Assembly (NCBI RefSeq): GCF_040054535.1
Contig: NC_090793.1
Span: forward strand, 19,742,001-19,806,000
Reading direction: 5' to 3'
DNA: 64,000 nt
Source of the DNA: Antennarius striatus
Taxonomy: Eukaryota > Chordata > Actinopteri > Lophiiformes > Antennariidae
The translations under genes were made by a program, and so were the position numbers. Positions 37,962-53,330 of this stretch are shown here, piece by piece. The first letter of the stretch is position 1. Each line of letters begins with the position of its first letter. The notes below the pieces were generated by a model. That model was not told where the DNA came from, searched no databases, and was given only the letters and a program-made list of their open reading frames with translations.

Positions 37962-40490
37962 TTCTTTTTTTTAATTCGCTTTTTCTGTCATTTATCCCCG
38001 TGAAATAATTGTCCATGCTGGATTTTGTTGCCCCTGTCTGTGACAAACTCATTGATGGTGAGAACTTATGTAATACAGTCCTTCAGGGGGAAGATGTTCA
38101 CCAGTGGCTGCTTGTGCATCCACTGTGTGGTTTTACTACTAGTGGCAATGCATTGTGGGACATTTTTGATCAAAGTTTATGAATCTGGCGAGACTGTAAG
38201 CTTCAGCTGCGCCCAACATTACACACACATCCAAAGTTATTCTGACCTTTTGTGTACATATTTTATTGACAAAACCAGACCCAAATTTTACAGACAGTTA
38301 CCAAGGTGTGGAAGTGTTGATTCAGCATTTAGTAATTTGTTATTAGTGGTGTTGTGGCTTTTTATTGCATCATTCTGAATCGTTTTATACCATAAAAAAG
38401 TAATTTCCCTATGGGGATCATTAAAGGATTGATTATTATTATTACAAAAGTATTTCACGAAATGTTTTGGTCATTTATGTTTTATCAAGAATGTTTCTTC
38501 TCAGTAAAATGCAGCAGCACCTCAAACATACAAGAAAAGAGTTTCAACAAAAATTGAACGGTCTTAACTTTCTTAAATTTAGGGTTTTAGGTTATATTAA
38601 TTTTACTAGATGAGACAGATATATAATATGATTGCAACTAAGCTTAACATGAATGTATGTGTGTGAATGTGAGAAAGAAAGAGCAATAAGATGATGCTTT
38701 CTGTGTTTCTTTCTTCTAGGTCTGGTCCGTTCCTGTGCAGATATCTGTGAAGTCTCAGTGACAGAAAACGGCACTAAAACTTAATCAAGAAGAAAAGCAA
38801 ACACACTTTTGGCTAATTTTGGAGCTATTCTATTTTTCAAACTTTTTTTTTCTCCAGAGAGAAAATTGCAGAAGCTTTCACGAGGATTTCTTTTTGGGCT
38901 TGTTATTTGCCATGAAAGGACTTTTGACCATCTTATGACACCAAGACCGTTTTACTTGTGGAGGATTTTTTTTATTTTTAGGTTTTGACCTTCCAAATCT
39001 ATGAAATCAGAGCTCTATCTTATATCTGATTCAACCACAGACCACAATACAATTAAATGGGAATCTTGCAAATGTGATAACCCAACAGATGAAGATAGTA
39101 ACTGTATTATAATGCATAATTCAGCACCATCTCTATTTCTTTAACCAAAACTGAAAATGTCAGCAATGTAACATAGGATTTTGCTTCCTTCATTGTCATG
39201 TGACTCTGAATCTTTGATCATTGTTTCCTAAACATCAGTCTTTTTTCGATAATTTAATGAGGTGAGCAGCGGTTTTAAGTTTCCTCTATTCCCAGACTGT
39301 TTTCAGTACTAGTTTTTTTTTTCTACATGCTTTTCAGTAGATCTTAAAATGTTCCGGTAAAAGGTGAATCGACACAAAAACGTACTGGCACGCGGTGTGG
39401 CAGGACAACACCTGTCTCTCTCTCTCCCCTCCATCTGCTGTCAAAGTGGAACTGCTACACAAACCGCTGTCCATAACCTCGGGCAGAAGACATTCACGGA
39501 TTCCTTCCTTAACAATAAGACACCTCTGTGCTTCCTTCACATCAGGACAAATCATCTGTCAAATCATTCGTCGTTGCCAATCAGCTTAAAGTCCAATCAA
39601 GTTTTGAGTCTTACTCCTGTCACTAAAGAGCAAAGAATCCAGCCTGCCTCCATAAAAGAAAAAACCTGTTCCGGAAACAGTTGGATTTCATCAAAGAAGT
39701 GATCAACACCAGAATCTGGAACCAGAAGGGAAGTGTTCCCCCTCCTAGACCCCCGCGCTGCTTCTTAAAACGCCACTTCCTGTTGGCCAATTCTCTGGAT
39801 CGCCATTCCAGATCATTCCTGCGACCTTCCGACCCATCTCTCAGGGTTTCATCCTGGACGAGCTGCCTCTGGGGAAAGGGGCTGTGCTGTCCTGGCAGAG
39901 GTGGAACGGGGGGGTTGTCGGTGTGCCGCTCCCCATCTGTCGCTGCACACGTTCTGTGATCAGTGCAAACAGGCTTGAGGAACCAAGCCCAGCCGGACCA
40001 AGACAGGAGGCAGAGGACTTCAGAGCCACAGACTCTGGGGTAATTATAAAGTCTCACCCGGTCCACTCCCGTTTGGATGGAAACTGTTTAATTGATTGCT
40101 TCACAAATCATGTGAAGGTGTTCATTCTCACCTGTGTACCTGATAGCGTTTGAAGTCACGCTAGCAGGTTTAGCAACATGAAGCATGTAGACCTATACAG
40201 GTGTGTCACGTGCACGCGTTGCATTACTCGTGTCATGCGTTCTGTCCAGACTGTCGGCTTTACAGATGGAGCTGCAGCGACTTGAGCTTTGTTGTTTCTG
40301 CTAAGAATAGGACTCTTCCTGGCTCCGCTTAACGGAGAACGTTATGCATTGAAATATGAAATCAGTAACGCTAGACAAAAAAAGCCGTGAATCAGAACTG
40401 GATAAAAGAGGATTTATGGCGCTGAAGATGAGTGTGAGTTTAAATTGTGGAGTGTTTTCTTTTTAAAAATGTTCCCGTTGTGTGTTTCTC
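36341..40490. other. gap between tmem69 and gpbp1l1
   Basis: No coding exon recognised. It contains a TTTGACCTTGACC / GAGGTCAAGGTCATC inverted pair (about 36398-36435), a GAAC tandem near 36522-36540, a GT array at 37931-37959 and a LINE-type tail at 38402-38424. The sequence around 39620-40030 is GC-richer and single-copy and could hold non-coding 5' exons of gpbp1l1, without proof. Confidence 0.35.
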
Positions 40491-40552
40491 CTGCCAGATC
40501 CTGGCCATGAGGTTTGATGCCTCGATCCACTGACCGGAAACACTGGACCTAA

Positions 40553-43500
40553 ATGGCGCAGCATGACTTTGTCCCTGCCTGGCTTAACTTCTCCACGCCC
40601 CAGCCTGCCAAGGTGTGTGTGTGTGTCTGTGTGTGTGTGTGGAGATGTACACATCTTAAGCTTATGACTGTCAGGTATGAATGTATGTCTGTATTCCTGA
40701 GTCTTGATATTCAGTGGATTCACATTCTGACTGACGCTCTGCACCACCATAGATATCTAAACAGTTCACATAATAATATGTGTTCAGACTTTTTGATAGC
40801 CTAGACTATTACTTATTTTTCTGAAATAATGACTGTTGCTGATGAAATGTTGGGCGCAGTAGAGTGATAGACGTGTGTACACGCGTGTAAAACTGTGTTC
40901 TCTTCTTTCATTCTCTGAGGGATCGTCTGATTGGTTGGTTTAAGAGGAGAGGAGACTGACACAGTTCTGTTTGATTTCTCAGTGTTCTTGCGGAGTGAGA
41001 GTTTTATTTTTATCCTACCTTCCTGCCCACTCTGTCGGGGTTTTGAACGTAACGTTAATTGCAGCACTTCCTCCATTGGTCCAGTTTTTTAATTATCTTT
41101 GCGGAGGATTTTTCCTCATTATCAGTTTTGTAACAGGAGCAGGAATTTAACAGTGATTCTGTTCTCCTGGAGAGAACGCAATCTACGGCTGTAGATGCTT
41201 TATTGTTTATCTGTAATAAGGTTGTTCTATAAATACGATGACCTGATTAAAGTGTTGACCGTCCCAACATGGTGACCCGTGTTTAAGTTGTCCCAGACCG
41301 TCTGACATCGCTCAGTAATGTCATCAGCTTTATTTCTGCCCACAAGGCTCAGATTGACTTGAAGGAGACGCAGCAGTCCAACACAAAAGTTGTTTTAACC
41401 TCAGGAAATTGGTGTAGAATTGATTTCTGTGGCGTCATTGGGGTTATCTGTGTTTTTGTTCAGTGTATAATGGAGCTGTTGGAGATATGGTCTCTTCAGG
41501 TTCAGGTCATGGGGGGCGGGGGGCTTGTCAGAGATGCTCGACGTGTTTCTGATGAATAAACCTCAGTGAAACCCGACAGGCATGCAGCGAAGTGAAAGTG
41601 AAATAGGGCTCAGTCACTTTCCTTCTTTGTCACGATATTTTTTAATCCTCTATTTGTTGTCAGGATTACAGATTATTCTACTGCCTCGGAATATTTTGTA
41701 TCATCTGTTGGAAGTTATAAAAATTCCTTGTTGAAGCTCACAGGAATGAGCTGAGGATCTCCTTACTTGATCTTTGGCCTATGAAGGCTTATGCACACTG
41801 CACTTTTATGATCCCGCTGGCTTCAAACGCACCAGAACGTCTTTTGTTATCGTTCTAAAATAAATTCTTGGTTCTTATGACGTCTATTATTTCCCCAAGA
41901 GTAGAAGTGTACAGCTCGACGGCTTCGCTTTGAGTTATTTTAGTTCTCAGAGAGACAAGAGCGTGGAGGGGATCGTCTGTTTCTCCCGGCGGGGGTAAAA
42001 ACTGTTCTTCCTGTCGTCCTCCAGTCCCCTGCTGCCAACCTTGAGAAACAAGGCGAGCCCCACCTGCACAGAGACGGTCGAACCGCTGTGAGCCGCCGCC
42101 GCCACAACTCTTCTGATGGTTTCTTCAACAACGGCTCCCTACGCCCCCCAGCAGGTAACGGCTCGGAGCGGTCGCCTCCCTCGACCCCCGTCACAGAATA
42201 GAACTCATCTTCAACGAATGGCCTATTTTAAAACCTTTTTCACATGTCTTTCACCCACTGTTTGTCCCCCCCCCCCGTTAGGTGACGGATGGCAGCAGCC
42301 CTCTCTGCTGCTAAGGCATGACTCGGTGGACTCGGGGGTGGCCAAAGGAGGGCACGGCGGGCTGGCGGGGGGCTCGTGTTGGAAGGACACACCCAGCTGG
42401 CATGGAGCTCCACGGGGGGGGCCCCAGGACGGCCACCACCACCAGGGACGCCACCCCAAACGCGTAGGGGGCGACAGGGACAGGCAGGTGGGGCACCGGC
42501 AGCGCAACGGCAACTTCCACCCCCGCAAGGGCGCCTCGTACCCGGACAAGTTCCCCACCGAGGAACGCAAGGACGACAAGCTGAAGTTCGTGGAGGAGGA
42601 CTTTGTGAGTGTGAGACGTCAAGGGGGGGGGTGAATGTGAGAAACGGTTAAATCATTTGTCCCATGTTTGTCTTTCAAAGCCGTCCCTCAACCCTGAAAC
42701 AACTGGAAAGCCTGGGACTCAGATGCGACCGGTGGCCCCCCATGCCGGAGTGTGGGGTAAGAGTCCCACTTTTTAGCTTCTAGCGTTAGCTTCTCGTTTC
42801 TGTTTCTGTAACCTTTATTGATGTGACGATGCTGCAGAAAACCCCCCCAGCGGCAAACAGATGGTGTCCAAGATGCTGGTGATCAAGAAGGTTTCCAAGG
42901 AGGACCCCAGCACCGCCTTCTCGGCGGGCTTCGCCACCGCCGGCGCTCTGCCCACCAACGGCAGCAAGGTGCCCATCGTGGGCTCCAGCGTCTACAAGAA
43001 CCTGGTCCCAAAGCCCGCCGTGGCCCCCAGCAAAGTAAGAGCCTCCGCGGCACCGTCGTATGACAGAGAAGACCGATGGAGGGATGGTCACGTGACTCGG
43101 TTCTTCCTCCTTCAGAGCGCTCAGTGGAAGTCCGGAGGGAGAGACGTCACCAAGACCGGGCTCCACATGCCGGGTCGAGATTCCGTCTTCACCAGCCCTG
43201 TGTCTGCAGCCAAACCCAGCCCCCCAGTCAGCGCACCACAGCACAACACCCCGAAAGAGGTGAGGCCCCGTCCCGTTCTCACCGGCCAGATCTGAGCCCA
43301 CATTAGTGTCGTGGGTATTTTATTTTGAAAGGGCTAAACAACAGTTCACGTCACCTCCAGAAAGTAGTGCATCCCCGGGATGCGCTGCAAGAAAAGTTTG
43401 TGCATCCCAAAAGTAAGAACAGAATATACGGTAGAAGAGTACGCAAGGATGGAGTTTTACTAATAATACAATTTAAAGCCAAACAAACTTAATTTGTTTT

Positions 43501-44823
43501 TATTAATAACATCATAACTGTTTAAGTAAAAAGAAAAAAGTAAAATTATTAGTTTTATCAAAATGTTAAAGCCTGGCAGTCATTTAAAAAAAGGTTTTAA
43601 AAATAAAGATTTAATAGTTAGTTTTCTTTTCCTTTAATTCATATTTTCTCCTGTGGACACTGAACCAAGCTGACAGAACACACATTTAGTAATATCTGTA
43701 GTAATATCTGTAGTAATATCTGTAGTAATATCTGTCTCTGTTTCTTCATTAACTGTTGATTGTTTTTATTCAAGAAAACACTCATTGTCCCTTGGTTTTT
43801 CTCCACCTTTTGCATCTGTTTCGGGGGCATGGTGATAATTAATCAACCTTCAGTTGTACAGCGCTTTAACACAAACCCAACAGGACTCTTCTTGTTGCTC
43901 TGGAGGGTGCAACTGACTCCTCCCGCAGCGTGTGAAACGAACACACGTCGTGTTGCCGTTTGGTTGATTTTAACAAGGTGCGACATCCAAACGTAATGGA
44001 GATTTCCGGGTTCGAAATTTAAGGGGATAAATGGAAAAATGGTGAATATTTTTGTTGAATGTTAGTGCGTTTAAAGCTTGAGTCCCAGAGACGCACGCTG
44101 TCGGACGGTCGTGTGTCTGTCAGACGCACACGAGAACGCTGCTAAAACATTTTTAAAACGCCACAATGAAGAAAACGGAAAAACTGATCCAGATCCACAT
44201 CAGTAGGAGGAACCGCCTCCGAGCTGAATCAGCAGTTCTTTGACTCATGAGTCATTACATGACGCCTCCCTAGCACACACTCACACACACAAATCACAGG
44301 TTTAAGCTCAACACAGTAATTACGTGTTGCCGTGGTCGGCGTGAGGCGACCGAACACATCTGCTAGAGGCGTTCCATCGCCACCGGCTCCCAGTAGTGAA
44401 TCAGCGTTTCAGTGGTTTGCTTTGTCACCCCCCCCCCCTCCCTCCAGCACCCATCCAGCACGACTCCCCCCATCGACATCGCCCCGTCGAGGCTGAAGCT
44501 GATGCGCCGCGGTCCGGACCGGAAGAGCGAGTTCCTGCGAGCCCTGAAGGACGAGGGCACCGGGGAGCTGACGACCAGCAGCAGCCCGGGAACGTCAGGA
44601 GAGGTAGGGGGGGTCAGAACCAATCAACACCGGGTTCCACAGTCCTGTTGAGCCACGCCCCCTCACCCGTGTGTCTCCTCAGGGGGAGAGCAGCACCCCC
44701 GAGCCCAAGGCCTACAGCGAGGAGGTCCTCCACGAGAACGGCCTGTCCTACTCCCTCAGCGACTCGGACACCGAGCACCTGTCCAGCTCCCTGGAGGCAG
44801 AGCACCGGTAGGACGCCGCGTCA

Positions 44824-44873
<50 letters not shown>

Positions 44874-45365
44874 ACTAACTCCAGCGCCGCCACCCCCCCT
44901 CCAGGTTGCTGAAGGCCATGGGCTGGCAGGAGCACCCGGAGAACGACGACAACTTCCTGCCTCTGACGGAGGACGAGCTACGAGAGTTCCAGACCAAAAC
45001 GGAACAGGTGAGCGTTATTCCACTCCTTTGATCTGGATCCATCCGTCACCATGGTAACATCCGAAAACGACGAGCACATGCTCTTATTTTGGCGACCCGG
45101 ACTGGTTTCCTGAGATGAAACCGATGGAGTTTGTTCTGTGGCGTTTTTAGCGTTTCCCGTCTCACTGTCTTCCTCTCCTCTCCCCCAGCTGAAGAGGAAC
45201 GGCTTGCAAAGGAACGGCGCCCTCCCCAGGGGGGTCACGCGGGGGGTCACCCTCCACTGCACCCCCTGGAGGAGTGTGGCGGAGGCCGACGTGGAGGAGG
45301 GCTCCGAGTCGGAAACCAGTAGCAGCAGCCAGACCTCCGACGACGAGGACTGCTTCAAATCCTAA
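40553..45365 (+). CDS. gpbp1l1: vasculin-like protein 1 (GPBP1L1)
   Basis: Ten coding exons: 40553-40612, 42025-42154, 42282-42604, 42681-42756, 42838-43034, 43116-43259, 44448-44603, 44683-44807, 44905-45007, 45189-45365; 496 aa (human about 474). The N-terminus MAQHDFVPAWLNFSTPQPAK is almost identical to human. Later blocks are SRRRHNSSDGFFNNGSLR, LLRHDSVDSGVAKGG, VEEDFPSLNPET, GVWENPPSGKQMVSKMLVIK, YKNLVPKPAVAPSK, DRKSEFLRALKDEGTG, AEHRLLKAMGWQEHPENDDN and the acidic serine-rich tail. The family (GPBP1/vasculin) consists of nuclear proteins that bind GC-rich promoters. Exon 3 is locally GC-rich and enriched in His, Gly and Arg. The gene is convergent with nasp, and its intron 6 holds a dispersed repeat. 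Confidence 0.95.
40613..40642 (+). repeat. GT-rich array at the 5' splice site of gpbp1l1 coding exon 1
   Basis: The donor GT at 40613 is itself the first unit of a GTGTGTGTGTGTCTGTGTG-type array that runs into the intron. Confidence 0.9.
43353..44115 (+). repeat. dispersed repeat, copy B (family shared with 12705), in gpbp1l1 intron 6
   Basis: Aligned by eye with 12705-13365 in the same orientation; it is longer because of extra sequence at about 43600-43850, which includes a 15-bp tandem of the type TAGTAATATCTG (43686-43733). It fills most of the 1.2-kb intron 6. No coding capacity recognised. Confidence 0.75.
44826..44871. repeat. (CA)23 microsatellite in gpbp1l1 intron 8
   Basis: Makes up almost half of a 97-nt intron (44808-44904) and starts 18 nt after the 5' splice site; CA on the sense strand. 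Confidence 0.97.
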
Positions 45366-45781
45366 CGTGGCTTTACGGAACAAACCACCACCCAGCACCA
45401 CAGCCAACAACACATCCCAGCAAAGCAACCCCCCCGCCGCCCAGCCCCCCCATCTTGTTTTTAGAGCACCATTACGATTTTTTTTTTTGTTGTTGTCATT
45501 CTTGCACAAGGGAAAAACCAATCATATCCCAGTGAAGGAGGAGATTCCTGCTCCGCCAGACGTCGTTTTCCCTGCGTTTCCTCCTTCACTGCAGCCCCCC
45601 CCTTACACCCTCACACCCAAACCCCCCCTTTGATCCCCCCCCTCCTCCCTCTTCCTTTTTTCTTCCTCGCTTTGTCGAACTGAAGTGTTCATCGAGAAAA
45701 GGGCAATGAATGCACACTTGATTCTGCTTTAAACAGACTAACTCATTTCATTGATGATGCTGATGATACATTAATGATATT

Positions 45782-45787
45782 AATAAA
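45782..45787 (+). terminator. polyadenylation signal of gpbp1l1
   Basis: AATAAA about 417 bp after the stop codon, before the convergent nasp 3' end. Confidence 0.55.
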
Positions 45788-45974
45788 GAAAAATTGGTTC
45801 CTGACAAGCTGATATGTTTCAATATGAATCTGGCTCCTGTGGTGTTTGACGGCGAACGGCATCGTGGGAAATCGCAGCGAGCGTTTCGGCCCCGAGGTGA
45901 GAAATGAAGACGAGGGTCACGTCAGAAGCCTGTGGTGCGTTCAGGGCCTCAGCGCTGAACGCGTTATCAAACGT

Positions 45975-45980
45975 TTTATT
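45975..45980 (-). terminator. polyadenylation signal of nasp
   Basis: AATAAA on the minus strand about 165 bp downstream of the nasp stop codon. Confidence 0.55.
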
Positions 45981-46142
45981 GAGGTCATTAACATTTAAAC
46001 AGCAAACGTAGAGACGTTAAAGTGGCACAAAGGTGAATGTCTTTGGGGGCGGGGCCAGAACTGTGTTAACTTCCTGTTAAACAGATTAACTGGTAATCAC
46101 ATGTGGATCACCTGAATGCGTTGGTGGGCGTGTCCGTTGGCA

Positions 46143-48980
<2,838 letters not shown>

Positions 48981-49170
48981 GCTAGCGACCCCTGGACAGA
49001 GAAGGACTCGATAAACAAACACGAGTATAAATAAACACACATGAGTGTAAACAATACACACGTCCAGCTGTGTGTCACGTCTGTGGAAACGTACCTGACC
49101 GGAGACACACCGACTGAACGGAACCGGCTGGTTTCCTTCCCCGCTGTGCGCGACTGCTGCGTTGTTTCAA

Positions 49171-49182
49171 TTTGGCGCCAAA
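49171..49182. promoter_or_regulatory. E2F site in the nasp promoter
   Basis: TTTGGCGCCAAA is a perfect palindrome equal to the classical E2F consensus. It lies about 75 bp upstream of the donor of the non-coding first exon, so close to the likely start site. ETS-type TTCCGG sequences follow at about 49195-49212. It fits the S-phase role of NASP. Confidence 0.65.
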
Positions 49183-49214
49183 TATTACCTCCCTTTCCGG
49201 TCTATTTCCGGGTT

Positions 49215-52200
49215 CCTAAACGGGAACGGGGGATTTCTTAAAGAGACAGTGTACATTTAGCGCGAGCGACGCCCGCTGCGATGATTATCCGAGATCGCGT
49301 TTCGCTACTTACGTGACGTCACAGAGTTCAGAATTAAATGTGACGTTATGAAACATAAATGTGAAAAAATATTTAAAATTTAAAAAAAAAATTTTTTTAA
49401 ATGAGTAAGTAGGATACATGTCTTGGCTGAAAATCAGATCTCCAATCATCTGTCACTGGAGTTGTAAAATTATATTTGATTAATCAAATCAAACCAGATC
49501 AACTTTATAATTAGAACTTTGTATAAATAGCTTTATATACAACTTTATAATTTTACATTTATTTATTCTGTATAAGAACATGCAACACGAGAAACATGTT
49601 CTTGTGTTGCAAACATGTAACATGTAACAAGAACAGCAAGTACAAGAACATGCAACACAAAATGCTTCACAGACTTAAAAACAATAAACACAATTAGGTG
49701 TATGTGTGTGTGTGCGTACTAGACACACATACATATAGTACATGCAAACACACACATCCATAAATAATGAATTACTCTAAAATGTTTGGGGTTTTTTTAA
49801 AAATGGTGATAAGAAGAACGTCGTCTTTATGTGTTTTATTAACTGCCCTGTGTGCAGACGGTCAGCGTCGTTTTACGCCCACATGTCTCCAGTTTATGAT
49901 CAACGCATATAAGCAGTCACATCAAAGAAAGACGCAGGTGCATTTCCACAGCACTGTTAACACAGACATATAAACACAAACACAATTTACATTATGTACA
50001 TATGTCATGTATTTGTGTTTATTATGAACCGTGTGTATGCAATTATTGATTCCACAGGATTATCACTATTTATGCTACAGTTCACTCTGGAATATCAAAG
50101 AAATAAAAAGGTGCTAGTGGAACGTGTGTGTTTGTCAGTTTGCATTGTATTTGTGTGTGTGTTTGATTCTCTCATGTGTCATGTTCTGCTGTGAGGGACG
50201 GGGTGGGGGGTCACCCAGGAGCCCCTCCTGCTGACTCCATTGTACTTGTGCCTCTTCAGGACGAGTCTGGACCTGGCACCAATCAGCCCCCTGCTGAGAC
50301 GGCCCCACATCATCAGGGACACCACACGCTATCATTTTCCATTGTCATCTGCAAACACAACACGCTTTATCGCACTGAGGTCAATCCGAGTCCACCGGTT
50401 TGAGTGGGGATTAATTCTCAGGGAAATTGATTTAGGAGAATCTAATCATAAGATTTGAAGGCTTATCTATAATTTATAATTGCCATATATTGCTGTTAAT
50501 ACCAAGATAGGTGTGCAGCAAATAATTATTTAAATACACCAGTAAAGATAAGAGAAGTACATTTCTGTCTCTTTTTTTTACACGTTAGTTTATTTTAAAT
50601 CAACAACTTCTCACCTTTGGAAAACACATTAATCATCTTTTAACATCTACACATCTGATTCTGGGTACAAAGGTGTGTGATACACATAGGATGACGTGTG
50701 TTTCCCTATTTAATGTAAAGCAGTCGAGCACTCTGTCCAGATTATTCTAATATTCCTCAAACGGCAATGAGAGGATAAAAATACAGGAACCTGTGTTTCC
50801 TCATCCTTTGTGATCGGTGGCAGCGTTGCTGGTGATGATTAACGTACCCATGATGAAAACATGGTGAATGAAGGCCTTAATCACTCTGAGAGTGAACGCC
50901 CTTCAAACGCCCTTCAAACGCCCTTCAAACGCCCGTCGGATCCACAAATTATGTGCATATTGTGACAGAAGATGAACACAGGAGCGCGTTTGATCACCAG
51001 GATCTTCTGAGAGGGGGTTATTATGTGTCATCCTCTTATCTGACCCTTGATGCGGTGCCCATGGCAACGGCATCACTCAGTGACAGGGAGAAAATAGACA
51101 AAACAGAAGGGGGGGTGGGCCTGTCGGAGCAAATAACAGTCTGAAATAATTGCCATCTGTCTGGGCTGTGTAGATTCAGGATAAACAGTATTATCAGAGA
51201 AACTAGGGATGCAGAAATGATCACAAAAATGATCACAAATATAAAGACGTGCAGTCCTTCAAAATAAGTCCCGACTCATGACTCGAGAGTCAATACAGTT
51301 GATAAATAAATATGAATAAATCTTATTATTGTGGCTTCCTGAACACACAGTCGGTTATCAGAGAGGAAGTTCCTGTCACTACTAATATCTACACCTCATG
51401 TTTGCCAACAGAAGTTATCTGATAGTCGTAAAAACAAACAGATTAATAGATTAACAAGAAAGAAATAAACTCAACAAGTGGTTGCCTGGACTTTAATCGT
51501 GTAGCGACTAAACATTTGATCCACAACAGAGACATCAATGTTAGCGTCCCATTGTAGAAACCAACGTGTGCGTGACAATACCCCAACGGTGGGGCAGTTC
51601 CTCTGCAAGTCACTGAGTAAATATAGACGTAGTGAGGAGGAAATAAGACAGAAAATACCTCCAGGGTACTAACAGAAAATGTCGCAACAAGGAACTGCCC
51701 CGTCCATCCACCCCCACTGCAAATACCACAGGACAGAGTGGAAATCCAGGGTTTATAAACCTTCATCACCACAGAATGCAAAGGTTTTGAAGCTTTATAC
51801 ATATTTATTGATGTCATTAGGAATTGCAGCTTTTATTCTAAGTACAGGGTTTGTGTTTCTATGAAAGGCCTCTAACAATAAAACTCCATTGTAATGCAAA
51901 AAAAAAACCCACAAAAAAAGAGCTTTTGTTTGTGAGTCTGAGCTCTGTCGATGCAAGGAAGTGTTAGAAAATATAATTTAAATTTTTTTTTTTTAAAAAC
52001 GTGCTTTTAGTCATGTTAATCTATTTTTACAACCATGCGTTGGAGTTGTTTGATAAAACCTTATGAAACGAAAATTTTAATTATGAACGCATTTTTGTCT
52101 TACTGCTTCCGGACGTTTTTCCTTCACTTCCGCATTCTGTCTCCTTTCTTGTGATTTCACGTGAAATGATAAATTCCTGGGGAAGGGGTGGGGTGGGGTG

Positions 52201-52286
52201 GGGGGGGAATGCAAAGTCACGCTGCGTAGCGGAGAGCTGGGCTCGAGCCTCGAGGGATGAGGGGCTGTAGTCTCGTCCTCTGTCGT
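49215..52286. other. gap between nasp and prdx1
   Basis: AT-rich, mostly single-copy DNA between two divergent genes. Small arrays include a 12-bp tandem CGCCCTTCAAAC (three copies, about 50898-50934). Runs of A and T lie near 49380 and 51900. No exon recognised. Confidence 0.35.
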
Positions 52287-52300
52287 GTTCTCGCGAGAAC
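52287..52300. promoter_or_regulatory. TCTCGCGAGA-type palindrome in the prdx1 promoter
   Basis: GTTCTCGCGAGAAC is a perfect 14-bp palindrome with the known TCTCGCGAGA core-promoter element, about 10 bp before the TATA box. Confidence 0.55.
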
Positions 52301-52310
52301 TGAGCCCCAC

Positions 52311-52319
52311 TATATATAC
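52311..52319 (+). promoter_or_regulatory. TATA box of prdx1
   Basis: TATATATAC lies about 70 bp before the donor AGCTGAG/GTATGT of a non-coding first exon (ends about 52391), suggesting transcription from near 52340. Confidence 0.55.
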
Positions 52320-52391
52320 ATAGGAGCAGCCGAGCCCTTTAGCATCCGCTCTGCTCTCTCTATCTGCTGGTCCACGGAGCCAAAAGCTGAG

Positions 52392-53330
52392 GTATGTGAC
52401 GTAAAATGAATGTAATTACGTTTATTATTTATATGTTTTACACTTTTTTTTGTGTTTTTTCTCTTTATATGTCTCTCTTTTTCCTTTTATTATACTTATT
52501 TAACTTTTTCAATCGGATCAACAAGTGCTTTTTCTCCCCCGAGATTATGGAAAAACCAGCTCGTTTTCCTACGCAGGTCCGTTAAAAGAATCGAAATTTC
52601 CATATATTTTACCAAAATTTTAGATTCATGTTTAGCTAATCAAGATGAAAAAAAAAAAAAAAAAACATCGAGGTTTTCCGGTCAGATGTCGGAACCGTTT
52701 CCAGAGTGTAAACGCAATCCGGATTCATGTTTTAGCGTAAACGGATGAACGTAGCTGGTATTCTTGAAAAGTATGAAATATCGTCACGTGGAACCGCCCG
52801 GAAATGTAGACGGATTAGGTTTAGATGTGGATTACAACCAGATCAGATCAGATTTTATTCTGGTTTACACTATAATAACAGATTATATTCTGTGTTGAAC
52901 ATCATTAAACATGTTCTATATGAATTGTTTTTTTTCTTCTTGTAACAAAGCACACTCACTAAGAGGACATGAATCAGAATGGAACTGCGTTCACACTTCA
53001 ATTTCAAAGAAACCAGTTTTGACAAATGCAGATGTTTTAAAGCCATCGTGATTGTGTTATTTATTTGAAAATTGCTGCATTACTTCAAAAATGTGTCTTG
53101 TTTTTCGGATGTTTTACGGACATTACAATGACTTCATTCATCAAGATGTTAGTTCATGATATGAATGATTAATTACTACTCCATAATGCTTTATTAAGTC
53201 ACAATAACTGTTGAACTGAAATCTTCTAAATAAGGCATGATTTTTTTGTGGTTGTGGTGTTTTGATTCTGTATGAAAGGAGAACGTGCCGTTGGTGTAAC
53301 ACTTCCTTATTTAATCTGATCAGACTAAAG
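52392..53330 (+). other. prdx1 intron 1 (5' UTR intron)
   Basis: About 0.93 kb from the donor at 52392 to the acceptor CTGATCAG, 7 nt before the start codon. AT-rich with a long A run near 52646-52665; no exon recognised. Confidence 0.5.

Noticed and set aside
42223-42622. Antisense open frames of 103-118 codons
   Set aside because: Shadows of the GC-rich exon 3 of gpbp1l1.
42786-43301. 171-codon antisense open frame
   Set aside because: Shadow of gpbp1l1 exons 5 and 6, crossing an intron.
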